DNA of 64,000 nucleotides, from NCBI RefSeq assembly GCF_001983165.1, contig NZ_MNPU01000004.1, positions 124,001-188,000 on the forward strand, written 5' to 3'. This DNA comes from Pseudomonas gessardii (GTDB lineage Bacteria > Pseudomonadota > Gammaproteobacteria > Pseudomonadales > Pseudomonadaceae). This document shows positions 1-7,992 of this stretch, piece after piece. Position 1 is the stretch's first letter. Every line of letters begins with the position of its first letter. The position numbers and the translations under genes were made by a program. The notes below the pieces were generated by a model. It saw only the letters and a program-made list of their open reading frames with translations. It had not been told where the DNA came from and did not search any database.

Positions 1-53
1 ATCTTTATTGGCCTCAAGCACTGGCAAGGCCTGGGCAGCACCGAGTAGAGCGA

Positions 54-572
54 TCAACGCACCGCATGGAAACGCTTGGCGGTGGTGTAGTTCTTCTTCC
101 AGTAGGCGTTGGCCAGGGAGTCGATGCGGATATTCTTGCCCTGGCGCGGCGAGTGAATGAACTTGCCCTCGCCGACATACAGGCCGACATGGCCGATCTG
201 GCTGCTGCCATTGGCCTTGAAAAACACCGCATCGCCGGGTTGCAGTGCATCCGCCTTGATCGTCGCCGCCGTTGAGCGGTGCATCGCCGCCGTGGTGCGC
301 GGGATAACAATATTGGCTTCGGTCTTGAACAGATAGACCAGCAGCCCGCTGCAATCGAACCCCTGCTCCAGCGATGTGCCGCCCGATTTATAAGGTTTGC
401 CCAGCAACTCATGGGCGCGGTCGACCACATTGGCGATGGTCGGTTGTGGCAGGGCCTGTAACGCTGAACTGAACGGAGCCGGTGAAACGTAACGCTGGCT
501 GAAACTGGCCGAGGCAGATGGCGCCATGCCAAAAAAACCGGCCATGACCACACATAAAAAAGACTTGAACAT
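54..572 (-). CDS. Secreted NlpC/P60 family peptidoglycan hydrolase
   Basis: 172 residues. The first ~23 residues are a signal peptide ending in an Ala/Ser-rich stretch (APSASAS), so the enzyme acts in the periplasm or at the cell surface. The NlpC/P60 papain-like domain follows: nucleophile Cys74 in GFDCSG, the central histidine at ~128 in IGHVGLYVG, and a further His at ~140 in KFIHSP. Family members are endopeptidases that cut gamma-D-Glu-meso-DAP or similar stem-peptide bonds. The protein is one compact domain with no LysM or SH3 repeat, so it has no obvious wall-binding module. It stands alone, divergent from the urease accessory genes. The substrate bond cannot be read from the sequence; the family call is secure. 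Confidence 0.9.
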   Translation of the reverse strand: MFKSFLCVVMAGFFGMAPSASASFSQRYVSPAPFSSALQALPQPTIANVVDRAHELLGKPYKSGGTSLEQGFDCSGLLVYLFKTEANIVIPRTTAAMHRSTAATIKADALQPGDAVFFKANGSSQIGHVGLYVGEGKFIHSPRQGKNIRIDSLANAYWKKNYTTAKRFHAVR

Positions 573-913
573 GATGAACGTCGCACTGGATTAAAGACGG
601 TGCGAAATCCTAGAGAAACAACGCGTGGCGAGATGAGCGGGAAATCTATGGTGTGAGTAGGATGATTCCCAAAATGCATTACAGATAAATAACCGAAGGC
701 AAGCACCTACAAAATATCGTGGGACGCCCGCCAAAATCGCCCAATTCAGGTGCCAGAACGACCCATGGCGCACCATAATGGGTCAAGTCGTCTCCGCGCC
801 TGCGGCCTGTTTAGTGGCGAAACATCCTACATCCACGGTGTTTTCCTACACCACGCCTGATTGGCAAGCCCCTTGCTCTAGCCTGTTTATCGCTCATAGC
901 TGGAAGCTTCCCG
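573..913. other. Intergenic region between the NlpC/P60 gene and ureE
   Basis: 341 bases separating divergent genes, so both promoters should lie here. I see no REP element, strong hairpin or convincing -35/-10 pair. Short ORFs crossing it lack a ribosome-binding site and look random. Confidence 0.5.
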
Positions 914-1414
914 ATGCTGGTGATCCACCGCCGAATTGCGCCCCAACCCATCTGGGCTGCGGAGTTGCTGCTGAACTTCGACGCCCGCAGCAAAAGCCGC
1001 CTGCGCTGTTTCAGTGCCGAGGGTGAAGACGTCGGCCTGTTTCTGGAGCGCGGCCAGCCGCCGCTGTACGACGGCGAATGCCTACAGGCTGAAGACGGAC
1101 GTGTCGTACGCGTCTGCGCACGCCCTGAACAACTGCTGCACGTGACCTGCAGCAGCGCCTTTGAACTGACCCGTGCGGCCTATCACCTGGGCAACCGCCA
1201 TGTGGCCCTGCAAGTGGGGGATGGCTGGCTGCGCCTGCTCGATGACTACGTGCTCAAGGCCATGCTGGAGCAGTTGGGGGCCCACACCCAAACCCTCGAA
1301 GCACCGTTCCAGCCCGAACACGGCGCCTACGGTGGCGGTCACCATCACTCGCGCCACGGGGATGAAGACTTCAACTACCCGCCCAAACTGCATCAGTTCG
1401 GCGTGCGCCTGTGA
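914..1414 (+). CDS. ureE: Urease accessory protein UreE
   Basis: 166 residues. UreE is the nickel metallochaperone that hands Ni(II) to the UreD-F-G complex for assembly of the urease active site in the cytoplasm. The N-terminal domain begins LVIHRRI, and the C-terminal metal-binding domain ends in a histidine-rich tail (HGAYGGGHHHSRHGDED, about residues 136-152), the expected nickel-binding tail. The stop overlaps the GTG start of ureF, so the two are translationally coupled. The urease structural genes are not in the window; in other pseudomonads ureDABC sits at a separate locus, which fits this arrangement. Confidence 0.95.
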   Translation: MLVIHRRIAPQPIWAAELLLNFDARSKSRLRCFSAEGEDVGLFLERGQPPLYDGECLQAEDGRVVRVCARPEQLLHVTCSSAFELTRAAYHLGNRHVALQVGDGWLRLLDDYVLKAMLEQLGAHTQTLEAPFQPEHGAYGGGHHHSRHGDEDFNYPPKLHQFGVRL

Positions 1415-2085
1415 ACCCGGCCTGGGCGCTGCTGCGTCTGGCCAGTCCGCAATTGCCGATTGGCGGCTACAGCTATTCCCAGGGCCTGGAAATGGCCGTG
1501 GACAATGCCCGTGTCCGCGATGCCGACAGCGCCCGCCGCTGGATCAGCGACCAACTGCTGCTCAACCTCGCACGCTTCGAGGCGCCACTGTTGCTTGCCC
1601 ATTGCCAGGCCGCTGCGGACCAGGATTGGGAACGCCTGCGCCAATGGTGTGAAGAACACCGCGCCAGCCGCGAAACCCGCGAACTGTTCCAGGAGAGCCG
1701 GCAAATGGGCTACTCCCTGCAACAACTGCTCAACGGCCTGCCGGAATTGGATGACGCGGCACGGCGTTTTCTCGACGCCACCCACGAACCCCATCTGGCC
1801 CTGGGCTGGGCACTGGCGGCCCGTGCCTGGGCGATTAGCCCCGACGACGCCCTGGCCGCCTGGCTGTGGAGCTGGCTGGAAAACCAATTGGCGGTGTTGA
1901 TGAAAACCCTGCCCCTGGGCCAGCAAGCCGCCCAACGCCTGACCAGCGAACTGCTGCCCTTGCTGCAACAGGCCCAGCAGGATGCCAGCCAGCGCGCCCC
2001 TCATCACTTTGGCAGCGCCGCCTTCGGCCTGTCCCTGGCATGCATGGCCCATGAGCGCCAGTACAGCCGCCTGTTCCGTTCCTAG
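1411..2085 (+). CDS. ureF: Urease accessory protein UreF
   Basis: 224 residues, the usual UreF length. UreF is an all-helical protein that joins UreD and the apo-urease and controls UreG GTPase activity during metallocentre assembly. Recognisable features are the N-terminal LASPQLPIGGYSYSQGLE motif (about residues 8-25) and the conserved C-terminal segment HHFGSAAFGLSLACMAHERQ. The start is GTG, overlapping the TGA stop of ureE by four bases. ureG begins nine bases after its stop behind a good ribosome-binding site (TAGGAG). Confidence 0.95.
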   Translation: MNPAWALLRLASPQLPIGGYSYSQGLEMAVDNARVRDADSARRWISDQLLLNLARFEAPLLLAHCQAAADQDWERLRQWCEEHRASRETRELFQESRQMGYSLQQLLNGLPELDDAARRFLDATHEPHLALGWALAARAWAISPDDALAAWLWSWLENQLAVLMKTLPLGQQAAQRLTSELLPLLQQAQQDASQRAPHHFGSAAFGLSLACMAHERQYSRLFRS

Positions 2086-2094
2086 GAGAACCCC

Positions 2095-2709
2095 ATGAAC
2101 ACACAACCTTTGCGCGTCGGCATCGGCGGCCCCGTCGGCTCCGGCAAGACCGCCCTGACCCTGGCGCTGTGCCTGGCCCTGCGCGATCGCTACAACCTGG
2201 CGGTGGTCACCAACGATATCTATACCCGCGAAGACGCCGACTTCCTGGTGCGCAACCAGGCCCTGGCGCCCGAGCGCATTATCGGTGTGGAAACCGGCGG
2301 CTGCCCGCACACGGCGATTCGCGAAGATGCCTCGATCAACCTCGAAGCGGTGGATCAACTGAACCGGCGTTTTCCCGGCCTCGACCTGATCCTGGTGGAG
2401 TCCGGCGGCGACAACCTGTCGGCCACCTTCAGCCCCGAGCTGTCGGACCTGACGATCTACGTGATCGATGTGTCGGCCGGCGACAAGCTGCCGCGCAAAG
2501 GTGGGCCGGGGATCTGCAAATCGGACCTGCTGGTGATCAACAAGATCGACCTGGCGCCGCTGGTCGGCGCCTCGCTGGAACTGATGAACAGCGACACCCA
2601 GCGCATGCGTGGCGGCAAGCCGTTTGTGTTCAGTAACCAGAAAACCGGCGTTGGCCTGGAAGCAATCGTCGCCTTTATCGAACGCCAGGGCCTGCTGACC
2701 GCAGCCTGA
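2095..2709 (+). CDS. ureG: Urease accessory GTPase UreG
   Basis: 204 residues. SIMIBI-class GTPase that supplies GTP-driven energy for loading nickel and carbonate into urease. The P-loop GPVGSGKT is at residues 12-19; the metal-binding Cys-Pro-His of the family is in [13 protein letters not shown] (about 66-78); ESGGDNL and the guanine-specifying NKID follow. The gene is third in ureE-ureF-ureG and is followed after 23 bases by the hupE/ureJ permease, so one nickel/urease maturation operon is likely. Confidence 0.97.
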   Translation: MNTQPLRVGIGGPVGSGKTALTLALCLALRDRYNLAVVTNDIYTREDADFLVRNQALAPERIIGVETGGCPHTAIREDASINLEAVDQLNRRFPGLDLILVESGGDNLSATFSPELSDLTIYVIDVSAGDKLPRKGGPGICKSDLLVINKIDLAPLVGASLELMNSDTQRMRGGKPFVFSNQKTGVGLEAIVAFIERQGLLTAA

Positions 2710-2732
2710 GCCCTCTTACCAAGGAGCTGTTT

Positions 2733-3305
2733 ATGAGCCTCAACACCCTGTTTGCCGCCGCCCTCCTGCTACTGGCCCCGACCCTGGCCCTGGCCCACCC
2801 GGGTCATGGCGACAATGGCCTGGTGGCCGGTATCAGCCATCCCCTCGGCGGGCTGGACCATTTGCTGGCGATGCTGGCCGTCGGCCTGTGGGCGGCGCAG
2901 CAACAAGGCGCGGCGCGCTGGGTGCTGCCGTGTACGTTTGTCGGCACCATGCTGCTGGGTGGCGTGCTGGGTTTTGAAGGGTTGGCCTTGCCGGCCCTGG
3001 AAAGCGGGATTGCCGCGTCGGTATTGGCCCTGGGCCTGGCGGTGGCCTTGGCGATTCGCCCACCGCTGGCGGTGGCCGTGGCCGCAACAGCCGTGTTTGC
3101 GCTGTTCCATGGCGTGGCCCATGGCCTGGAGCTGCCGGATATGACCAGCCCGTGGGCGTATGCGGCCGGGTTTGTCGGGGCGACGGCGGTGCTGCATGCG
3201 GCCGGGTATGCACTGGTGCGTTGCCTGCCGGCTGCGGCGGCGCCGCTGGTGCGGGTGGCGGGGGCGGCTTCGGCGGCGACTGGAGTCTGGTTGCTGGCAG
3301 GCTGA
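2733..3305 (+). CDS. hupE: HupE/UreJ family nickel permease-like protein
   Basis: 190 residues. It has an N-terminal signal-like segment ending AHPGHGD (residues ~20-27), the conserved HPLGGLDHLLAM motif near residue 36 and five or six hydrophobic helices, including FALFHGVAHGLELP with the family's paired histidines. HupE/UreJ proteins are inner-membrane transporters thought to bring in nickel for hydrogenase or urease. Its position right after ureG, with an AAGGAG site, makes nickel supply to urease the natural role here. A REP pair follows within 30 bases of the stop. Also known as ureJ. Confidence 0.9.
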   Translation: MSLNTLFAAALLLLAPTLALAHPGHGDNGLVAGISHPLGGLDHLLAMLAVGLWAAQQQGAARWVLPCTFVGTMLLGGVLGFEGLALPALESGIAASVLALGLAVALAIRPPLAVAVAATAVFALFHGVAHGLELPDMTSPWAYAAGFVGATAVLHAAGYALVRCLPAAAAPLVRVAGAASAATGVWLLAG

Positions 3306-3330
3306 GTGATGCAGTGCTGTTGAGGGCCTC

Positions 3331-3417
3331 ATCGCGAGCAAGCCCGCTCCCACATTTGACCGAGTTGTACCTTTGGAATGGGGTCGAATGTGGGAGCGGG
3401 CTTGCTCGCGATAGCGG
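3331..3417. repeat. REPIN (inverted pair of REP sequences)
   Basis: Two inverted copies of the REP core (GCGAGCAAGCCCGCTCCCAC and its complement) face each other across a ~30 base loop, giving a long hairpin. It sits just downstream of hupE and may terminate or stabilise the ure transcript. Confidence 0.9.
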
Positions 3418-3489
3418 TAGCAAAACCACCGCAGCCCCCAAGCCTGCTAACATGCGCGGCAAACACCCCTGCCGTGACGACGCCAGCCG

Positions 3490-4611
3490 ATGCCCATCGC
3501 TCCAAGCTCTGCCCTCAAACCTCAATTGAACGCGGTGCTCGCGCACTTCAACGACCTGATCGTGCCGCTCTGGCAGGGCCCGGGCTGGAATGCCGAGTTG
3601 GCGCTGCCCTATGAGGCGCTGGACGCCGACCATCGCCCTTTGCCCCCACAACGCTACCGCGCCATGGCCTGTGCCCGGCAGTTGTATGTGTTTGCCAGCC
3701 TGATCGGCGAGCCAGGCAAAGAGTTTGCGCAAGAACGCGCCGCAGCGTTGTTTCGCTCGCTGCAACGGCACTTCCACGACGCCGAACACGGTGGCTGGTT
3801 CTACAGCATCGACCCCCACGGCAATCCGCTGGACCAGCGCAAAGACCTGTATACCCACGCCTTTATCATCTTCGCCTGCGCCCATTACTGGGCCAAGGTC
3901 CGCGAGCCGTTGGTGGAGTCGGTGCTCAATGCCGCCCTGGAGGTGGTCGCCGAGCGCTTTGCCACGGGTGACGGCCTGTATGAGGCGGTACTGGAGCGCA
4001 ACTGGTCGTCCCTCAAGTCCGGCCCGCTGCAGAACCCGCTGATGCATCTGGCCGAAGGCTTGCTTGCCACCCTCGCCGTGCGGGAAGACGCGGCGGTGCA
4101 ACAGGCCCTGCTGGCACTGGCGACGGCCATGCAGCAGCGCTTTATCGAACGCCAGCATGGGGTGATGATGGAAAAGCCCCTGGGCGCTGTGGATAACTGG
4201 TTCGAGCCGGGGCATCAGTTTGAATGGTTTTTCCTGCTGGAATCCTCGCCCGTACTGCGTGGCACGCCCCTGCATACGTCGCTGAGCCGGGCCTTTGCCT
4301 ATGCCGAGCAGACGGGTGTGGATAACCTGAGCGGTGCGGTCAGTGGCATGTTGGCGCTGGACGGCAGCGTGCGTGACGCCACCCAGCGGATCTGGGCCCA
4401 GGCCGAGTACCTGCGGGCATTGACCTTGCGCCCGGGCAGCGCGGCGGTGCTGGAGCGCCAGTTGCTGGCGTTGCAGCAACATTTTTTGCATGCCAGGGGC
4501 TGGAATGAATGCCTGGATGCCAAGGGTGAGGTGAGCCGGCGGGATATGCCGTCGACGACGCCCTACCATTTGGCGACCTGCTATCAGGGGTTGAGCGAGT
4601 TTCTCGGCTGA
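3490..4611 (+). CDS. AGE family epimerase/isomerase
   Basis: 373 residues, the usual size of the N-acylglucosamine 2-epimerase superfamily, an (alpha/alpha)6 barrel. Family histidines appear in DLYTHAFIIFA (about residue 120) and in WFEPGHQFEWFFLL (about residue 243), with KPLGAVDNWFEPGHQ resembling the substrate-binding face. Members include N-acylglucosamine 2-epimerase, cellobiose epimerase, mannose isomerase and sulfoquinovose isomerase, and the sequence alone does not decide the sugar. The length and lack of a signal peptide suggest a cytoplasmic aldose-ketose isomerase. The gene lies alone between two REP pairs; the start is not backed by a strong ribosome-binding site. Confidence 0.8.
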   Translation: MPIAPSSALKPQLNAVLAHFNDLIVPLWQGPGWNAELALPYEALDADHRPLPPQRYRAMACARQLYVFASLIGEPGKEFAQERAAALFRSLQRHFHDAEHGGWFYSIDPHGNPLDQRKDLYTHAFIIFACAHYWAKVREPLVESVLNAALEVVAERFATGDGLYEAVLERNWSSLKSGPLQNPLMHLAEGLLATLAVREDAAVQQALLALATAMQQRFIERQHGVMMEKPLGAVDNWFEPGHQFEWFFLLESSPVLRGTPLHTSLSRAFAYAEQTGVDNLSGAVSGMLALDGSVRDATQRIWAQAEYLRALTLRPGSAAVLERQLLALQQHFLHARGWNECLDAKGEVSRRDMPSTTPYHLATCYQGLSEFLG

Positions 4612-4624
4612 TCTTTCCGGCCCC

Positions 4625-4700
4625 ATCGCAGGCAAGCCCGCTCCCACATTTTTGAATGTGTGAACCCATTCAACTGTGGGAGCTGGCTTGCCTGCGATAG
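4625..4700. repeat. REPIN between convergent genes
   Basis: Inverted REP copies (ATCGCAGGCAAGCCCGCTCC and TGGGAGCTGGCTTGCCTGCG) lie between the 3' ends of the AGE-family gene and the convergent CDF transporter, where a shared terminator would be expected. Confidence 0.9.
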
Positions 4701-4723
4701 CCTCACCTCGGTCTACCTGACTA

Positions 4724-5629
4724 TCAGGCAATCCACTTGCGATCCCCCGTAAAGCTGATCGTCAACCACCGTGCCTTGTCCGCCGCGCCCAGCCCTGTGG
4801 ATATCTCTTCACGCAGCCCGTCGAGCGTCGCGACCTTATCCACCGGGTAATCGGCCGGCAGCACCACATGAATCTCGATAAACCGCGCCCGCCCGTGTTT
4901 CTGCACGTAGGACACGTAGTCCTCGAAACCATGCCGGGCCTGGGCCGCGTCCATCACTTCGCGCACCTTGTCGTCCAACTGGTCCGGGGCAATCCCCAGC
5001 ACATCGCGCAAGGCCGGGCGCAGGATCTTCAAGGCCGGCGCCAGCATGCTCAGGGCCAGCAGGATCAGGATCAAGGGGTCGACATACACCGCCCACTCGC
5101 CATAGCCCTGGGACTTGAGCAGCAGCGCGGCGAGGAAGCTCACCAGCAGGCCCACAGAGAGCATCGCGTCTACCAGCCAACTGATGTTGTCGAACTGGAT
5201 CAGCGACGACTGCAGCGTGCGGTTGCGGTAGCGCACATAGAAGAAGTAGGCGAACTCGACCACGGTAAACACCGCAGCGTAGATGATCACCAGCCCCAAC
5301 TCGATTTCACGCCCGCCATTGATAATGCCGAACACCCCGTTGAGAAACGCGTAGATGGCGATCAACAGCAGGAAACTGCCTTCGATCAGCAACACCATCG
5401 GTTCCAGGTGCCAGTAGCCGAACTGGAAACGGTCGTTGCTTTTCTTGGCGATCAGCTTGGCCGTGATCAGCATCAGCACCTTGATAAAGGTCGCGATCAG
5501 CGAGAAAAAGCCGTCGAATAAAATGGATTGGGCGCCTGATATCACACCCGTGACAATCCCGGCGATCGCCACGGCGAACATCAGGATCGTCGATTGTTTG
5601 AGCAGTGCCTGCTCACCTCGGTTACTCAC
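4724..5629 (-). CDS. Cation diffusion facilitator (CDF) family transporter
   Basis: 301 residues from the chosen GTG start (VSNRGEQ), which has a perfect AGGAGG five bases upstream. An in-frame ATG farther up at 5758 would overlap the neighbouring dehydrogenase and lacks such a site. The protein has about six membrane helices (ILMFAVAIAGIVTG, LIATFIKVLMLITA, MVLLIEGSFLLLIAIYAF and so on). The CDF-like acidic motif FDNISWLVDAM marks the fourth or fifth helix, and YVDPLILI follows. The cytoplasmic C-terminal domain of ~90 residues contains FIEIHVVLPADYPV. CDF proteins exchange protons for Zn, Fe, Co or Mn; the metal cannot be assigned. It is convergent with the AGE-family gene. Confidence 0.85.
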   Translation of the reverse strand: MSNRGEQALLKQSTILMFAVAIAGIVTGVISGAQSILFDGFFSLIATFIKVLMLITAKLIAKKSNDRFQFGYWHLEPMVLLIEGSFLLLIAIYAFLNGVFGIINGGREIELGLVIIYAAVFTVVEFAYFFYVRYRNRTLQSSLIQFDNISWLVDAMLSVGLLVSFLAALLLKSQGYGEWAVYVDPLILILLALSMLAPALKILRPALRDVLGIAPDQLDDKVREVMDAAQARHGFEDYVSYVQKHGRARFIEIHVVLPADYPVDKVATLDGLREEISTGLGAADKARWLTISFTGDRKWIA

Positions 5630-5633
5630 ATAT

Positions 5634-5639
5634 CCTCCT
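5634..5639 (-). promoter_or_regulatory. Ribosome-binding site deciding the GTG start of the CDF transporter
   Basis: On the minus strand AGGAGG lies four bases before the GTG at 5629. An ATG next to it runs straight into TGA, so GTG is the only workable start. Confidence 0.8.
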
Positions 5640-5732
5640 GTCAAAACCTTTAAACCGCTGGGTGCGGTGGGGTTTCCAGGAGGAGAGTGTACCTTATGCC
5701 CTGTTTTGACCGATTTGACGCCTTTGCGAGCC

Positions 5733-6497
5733 TTACTTGGCCCCACGCTCAATCGCAAACCCAGCCCAGGTCTGGCTCACCGGCATCAGCTCCAGGCGGT
5801 TGATGTTCACGTGCGCCGGGGTGTTCAGCACCCAGAAGATGGTGTCGGCAATGTCCTGCGGCTGGATCGGCTCGGCGCCGGCGTAGGTGGCGTCGTAACG
5901 CGCCTGGTCACCGCCGAAGCGCACCAGGGAGAACTCGCTCTCGCACAGGCCCGGTTCGATGTTGGTCACACGCACGCCGGTGCCTTGCAGGTCACAGCGC
6001 AGGTTCAGGGAGAACTGTTTGACGAACGCCTTGGAGCCGCCATACACGTGGCTGCCCGGGTACGGGTAGTTGCCGGCGATGGAGCCCAGGTTGACGATCC
6101 CGGCGCCACGGCCATGGGCGATCAGGCGCGGCAGCAACAGGCTGGTGGTGGTCAGCAGGCCCTTGATGTTGGTGTCGACCATGGTCTCCCAATCGTCGAG
6201 GCTGCACTTGGGCGCCGGGTCGGTGCCCACGGCCAGGCCCGCGTTGTTGATCAGCCCGCGCAGCTTGCTGAACGACGCCGGCAGGTTGGCAATCGCCTCT
6301 TCCATGCCCTTGCGGTCACGCACGTCCACCACCAGGCCATGCACCTCGGTTTGCTTGGAAAGCTCTTCGACCAGGGCATTCAAGCGCTCGGCACGTCGAC
6401 CGGTGAGCACCAGTTTCCAGCCAGCCTCGGCAAAGCGACGGGCACAGGCTTCGCCGAAACCTGAGGTGGCGCCAGTAATAAACAGCGTGTCGGACAT
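5733..6497 (-). CDS. SDR family NAD(P)-dependent oxidoreductase (YdfG-like)
   Basis: 254 residues from ATG 6497, which is preceded by AAGGAGAAC; the open frame extends upstream without a better start. It has the Rossmann motif TGATSGFGEA (residues 8-17), the NNAG motif (84-87), and the catalytic Ser139 (NLGSIAG), Tyr152 and Lys156 (YGGSK). The GRRAERL stretch after beta-2 favours NADP(H). Overall it is closest to the YdfG/serine 3-dehydrogenase branch, which oxidises 3-hydroxy acids such as L-allo-threonine, serine or 3-hydroxypropionate. The exact substrate is inference. It stands next to a long non-coding stretch with DnaA-box-like sites. Confidence 0.9.
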   Translation of the reverse strand: MSDTLFITGATSGFGEACARRFAEAGWKLVLTGRRAERLNALVEELSKQTEVHGLVVDVRDRKGMEEAIANLPASFSKLRGLINNAGLAVGTDPAPKCSLDDWETMVDTNIKGLLTTTSLLLPRLIAHGRGAGIVNLGSIAGNYPYPGSHVYGGSKAFVKQFSLNLRCDLQGTGVRVTNIEPGLCESEFSLVRFGGDQARYDATYAGAEPIQPQDIADTIFWVLNTPAHVNINRLELMPVSQTWAGFAIERGAK

Positions 6498-6658
6498 GGT
6501 GTTCTCCTTGTGGGCATCGGGAAAAATCAGCCAGCAGGATGCCCTTACGCCGCCGCCGCGGCAACCGCTATGCACACCCGCCACCCCATACCTGATCATT
6601 TTTTAACCGCTTGACGTAGAGCCTTATGAACCGTGACTTGCAGCCATGTGCGCGCAGG

Positions 6659-6667
6659 TTATCCACA
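6659..6667 (+). promoter_or_regulatory. DnaA box (exact consensus 9-mer)
   Basis: TTATCCACA matches the consensus DnaA-binding 9-mer at every position. It lies ~160 bases upstream of the SDR gene start and is one of two exact copies within 220 bases. Confidence 0.55.
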
Positions 6668-6867
6668 GCTGCGCCCACAGTCTTTGGGGGCAAGTACAAA
6701 ACCCTCCAGGCCGCTGTGTACAAGGCTTTCAGGGCGATTCAAAAAGTTTTTTGCTTGACCTTGGGCGGGGCATATGTAGGCCCATGCAGGAGGGCACGCC
6801 AGGAGGCATGGCTCCAGGCCAGTAAATCCGGCCCCTACACAGGTCTTTCCAGAGTTTAACCACAGAC

Positions 6868-6876
6868 TTATCCACA
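6868..6876 (+). promoter_or_regulatory. DnaA box (exact consensus 9-mer)
   Basis: Second exact TTATCCACA in the same orientation, preceded twelve bases earlier by the one-mismatch box TTAACCACA (6856-6864). Confidence 0.55.
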
Positions 6877-7160
6877 GGCCTGGAGGTCATGTTTCGGTCA
6901 TATACCTGTGTCTATGAACAGGTTGACAAAACCTGCGACACCTCATGAAAAAGCCCCTGATCAAAAAACAACCACCATGCTGCAAGCCACGTAAATAAAG
7001 GCTTTCAGCCAGCTACTCCCATGTTACCCACAGCCGGTTCCACAGTGGATGGGGACAAGTCATTTGCGTGACAAAACAGGGATTTGCGGCGGCTATATGT
7101 CGCGCTTTGGAGGGTGTGTGGATTTGTTTTCCACAATTTGCCGGAAGGCCTGTGGACGAT

Positions 7161-7268
7161 GATCGTTCCCACGCCCCGCGTGGGAATGCCGCCAAGGACG
7201 CTCTGCGTCCCAAAGCGTGATGCGCAGCGTCACAGGATGCGCTCCCACGCAGAGCGTGGGAGCGATCA
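7161..7268. repeat. 108-base multi-stem palindromic repeat
   Basis: The ends GATCGTTCCCACGC and GCGTGGGAGCGATC are inverted with one mismatch. Inside are further short stems (CCCACGC/GCGTGGG; GACGCTCTGCGTC; AGCGTGATGCGCAGCGT). It is unlike the REP core found elsewhere in the window and represents a second intergenic repeat family. It abuts the livF stop, so it may act as a 3' structure of the liv operon. Confidence 0.75.
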
Positions 7269-7275
7269 GCGCGGG

Positions 7276-7992
7276 TTAGTGCCCACCGAGGTAGGCGTTG
7301 CGCACTTCCTCGTTCACCAGCAGCTCCTTGCCCGTACCGGTCAGGCGGATTTCGCCGTTGACCATCACATACGCCCGGTCAGACAGGCGCAACGCATGGT
7401 TGGCGTTCTGCTCCACCAGAAAGATGGTCATCCCGGTAGCCGCCAGTTCGCGCAAGGTGGCGAAGATCTGCTTCACCACGATCGGCGCCAACCCCAGGCT
7501 CGGTTCATCGAGCAGCAACAGCTTGGGCCGGCTCATCAACGCCCGGGCGATGGCGAGCATTTGCTGCTCGCCACCGGACATGGTCATCGCCCGCTGGTTA
7601 CGCCGCTCCTTGAGCCGTGGAAACAGCTCGAACATGCGCTGCATATCCTCGCTGGCGTGCTTGTCGCCAATGGGGATGGTGCCCATCAGCAGGTTTTCCT
7701 CGACGGTCATGTCAGGGAACACCCGCCGCCCTTCCGGGGACTGGGCGATGCCGTTGGAGGCGATGTAGTGGGACGACTTGTGGGTAATGTCCACGCCCTG
7801 GTAGAGGATCTGCCCGGACTCGGCCCGTGGCTGGCCGAAGATCGACATCAGCAGCGTGGACTTGCCCGCGCCGTTGGAGCCGATCAGGCTCACGGTCTCG
7901 CCCTCGTCGATGTGCAGCGAGACTTTTTTCAGGGCCTGGATCGGGCCATAAAACACATCCAGGTCCTTCATTTCGAGGATAGGCGTACTCAT
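7276..7992 (-). CDS. livF: Branched-chain amino acid ABC transporter ATP-binding protein LivF (BraG)
   Basis: 238 residues. One of two ATPases of the high-affinity Leu/Ile/Val importer. Walker A is GSNGAGKST (about residues 38-46), the signature motif is MSGGEQQ, Walker B is [11 protein letters not shown], and the H-loop region is FLVEQNA. It is the last gene of livK-H-M-G-F and its ATG overlaps the livG stop by four bases, so the two ATPases are made together and form the heterodimer under the LivH/LivM permeases. Confidence 0.95.
   Translation of the reverse strand: MSTPILEMKDLDVFYGPIQALKKVSLHIDEGETVSLIGSNGAGKSTLLMSIFGQPRAESGQILYQGVDITHKSSHYIASNGIAQSPEGRRVFPDMTVEENLLMGTIPIGDKHASEDMQRMFELFPRLKERRNQRAMTMSGGEQQMLAIARALMSRPKLLLLDEPSLGLAPIVVKQIFATLRELAATGMTIFLVEQNANHALRLSDRAYVMVNGEIRLTGTGKELLVNEEVRNAYLGGH

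Larger units (their letters stand above)
6498..7275. other. Long non-coding region with clustered DnaA-box-like 9-mers
   Basis: About 780 bases without a credible gene. It holds two exact TTATCCACA sites (6659-6667 and 6868-6876) and near matches TTAACCACA (6856-6864), TTACCCACA (7024-7032) and TTTTCCACA (7127-7135). A 108-base palindromic repeat lies at its livF end. A 77-codon ORF at 6626-6859 has no ribosome-binding site and is not credited. The local base composition is less GC-rich than in neighbouring genes. Confidence 0.6.

Noticed and set aside
3331..3417. REP pairs as a CRISPR array
   Set aside because: Copies are inverted pairs with a single loop, not regularly spaced direct repeats with unique spacers, and no cas gene is present.
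2833..4731. 632-codon ORF on the minus strand
   Set aside because: It covers hupE, a REPIN and the AGE-family gene in antisense; it is a chance long frame due to high GC.
6626..6859. 77-codon ORF in the DnaA-box region
   Set aside because: No ribosome-binding site, no recognisable domain and it contains the box sequence itself; treated as non-coding.
6923..6951. TTGACA with 17 bases to TGAAAA as a promoter
   Set aside because: The -10 box matches only three of six positions and no gene or RNA with defined ends follows.
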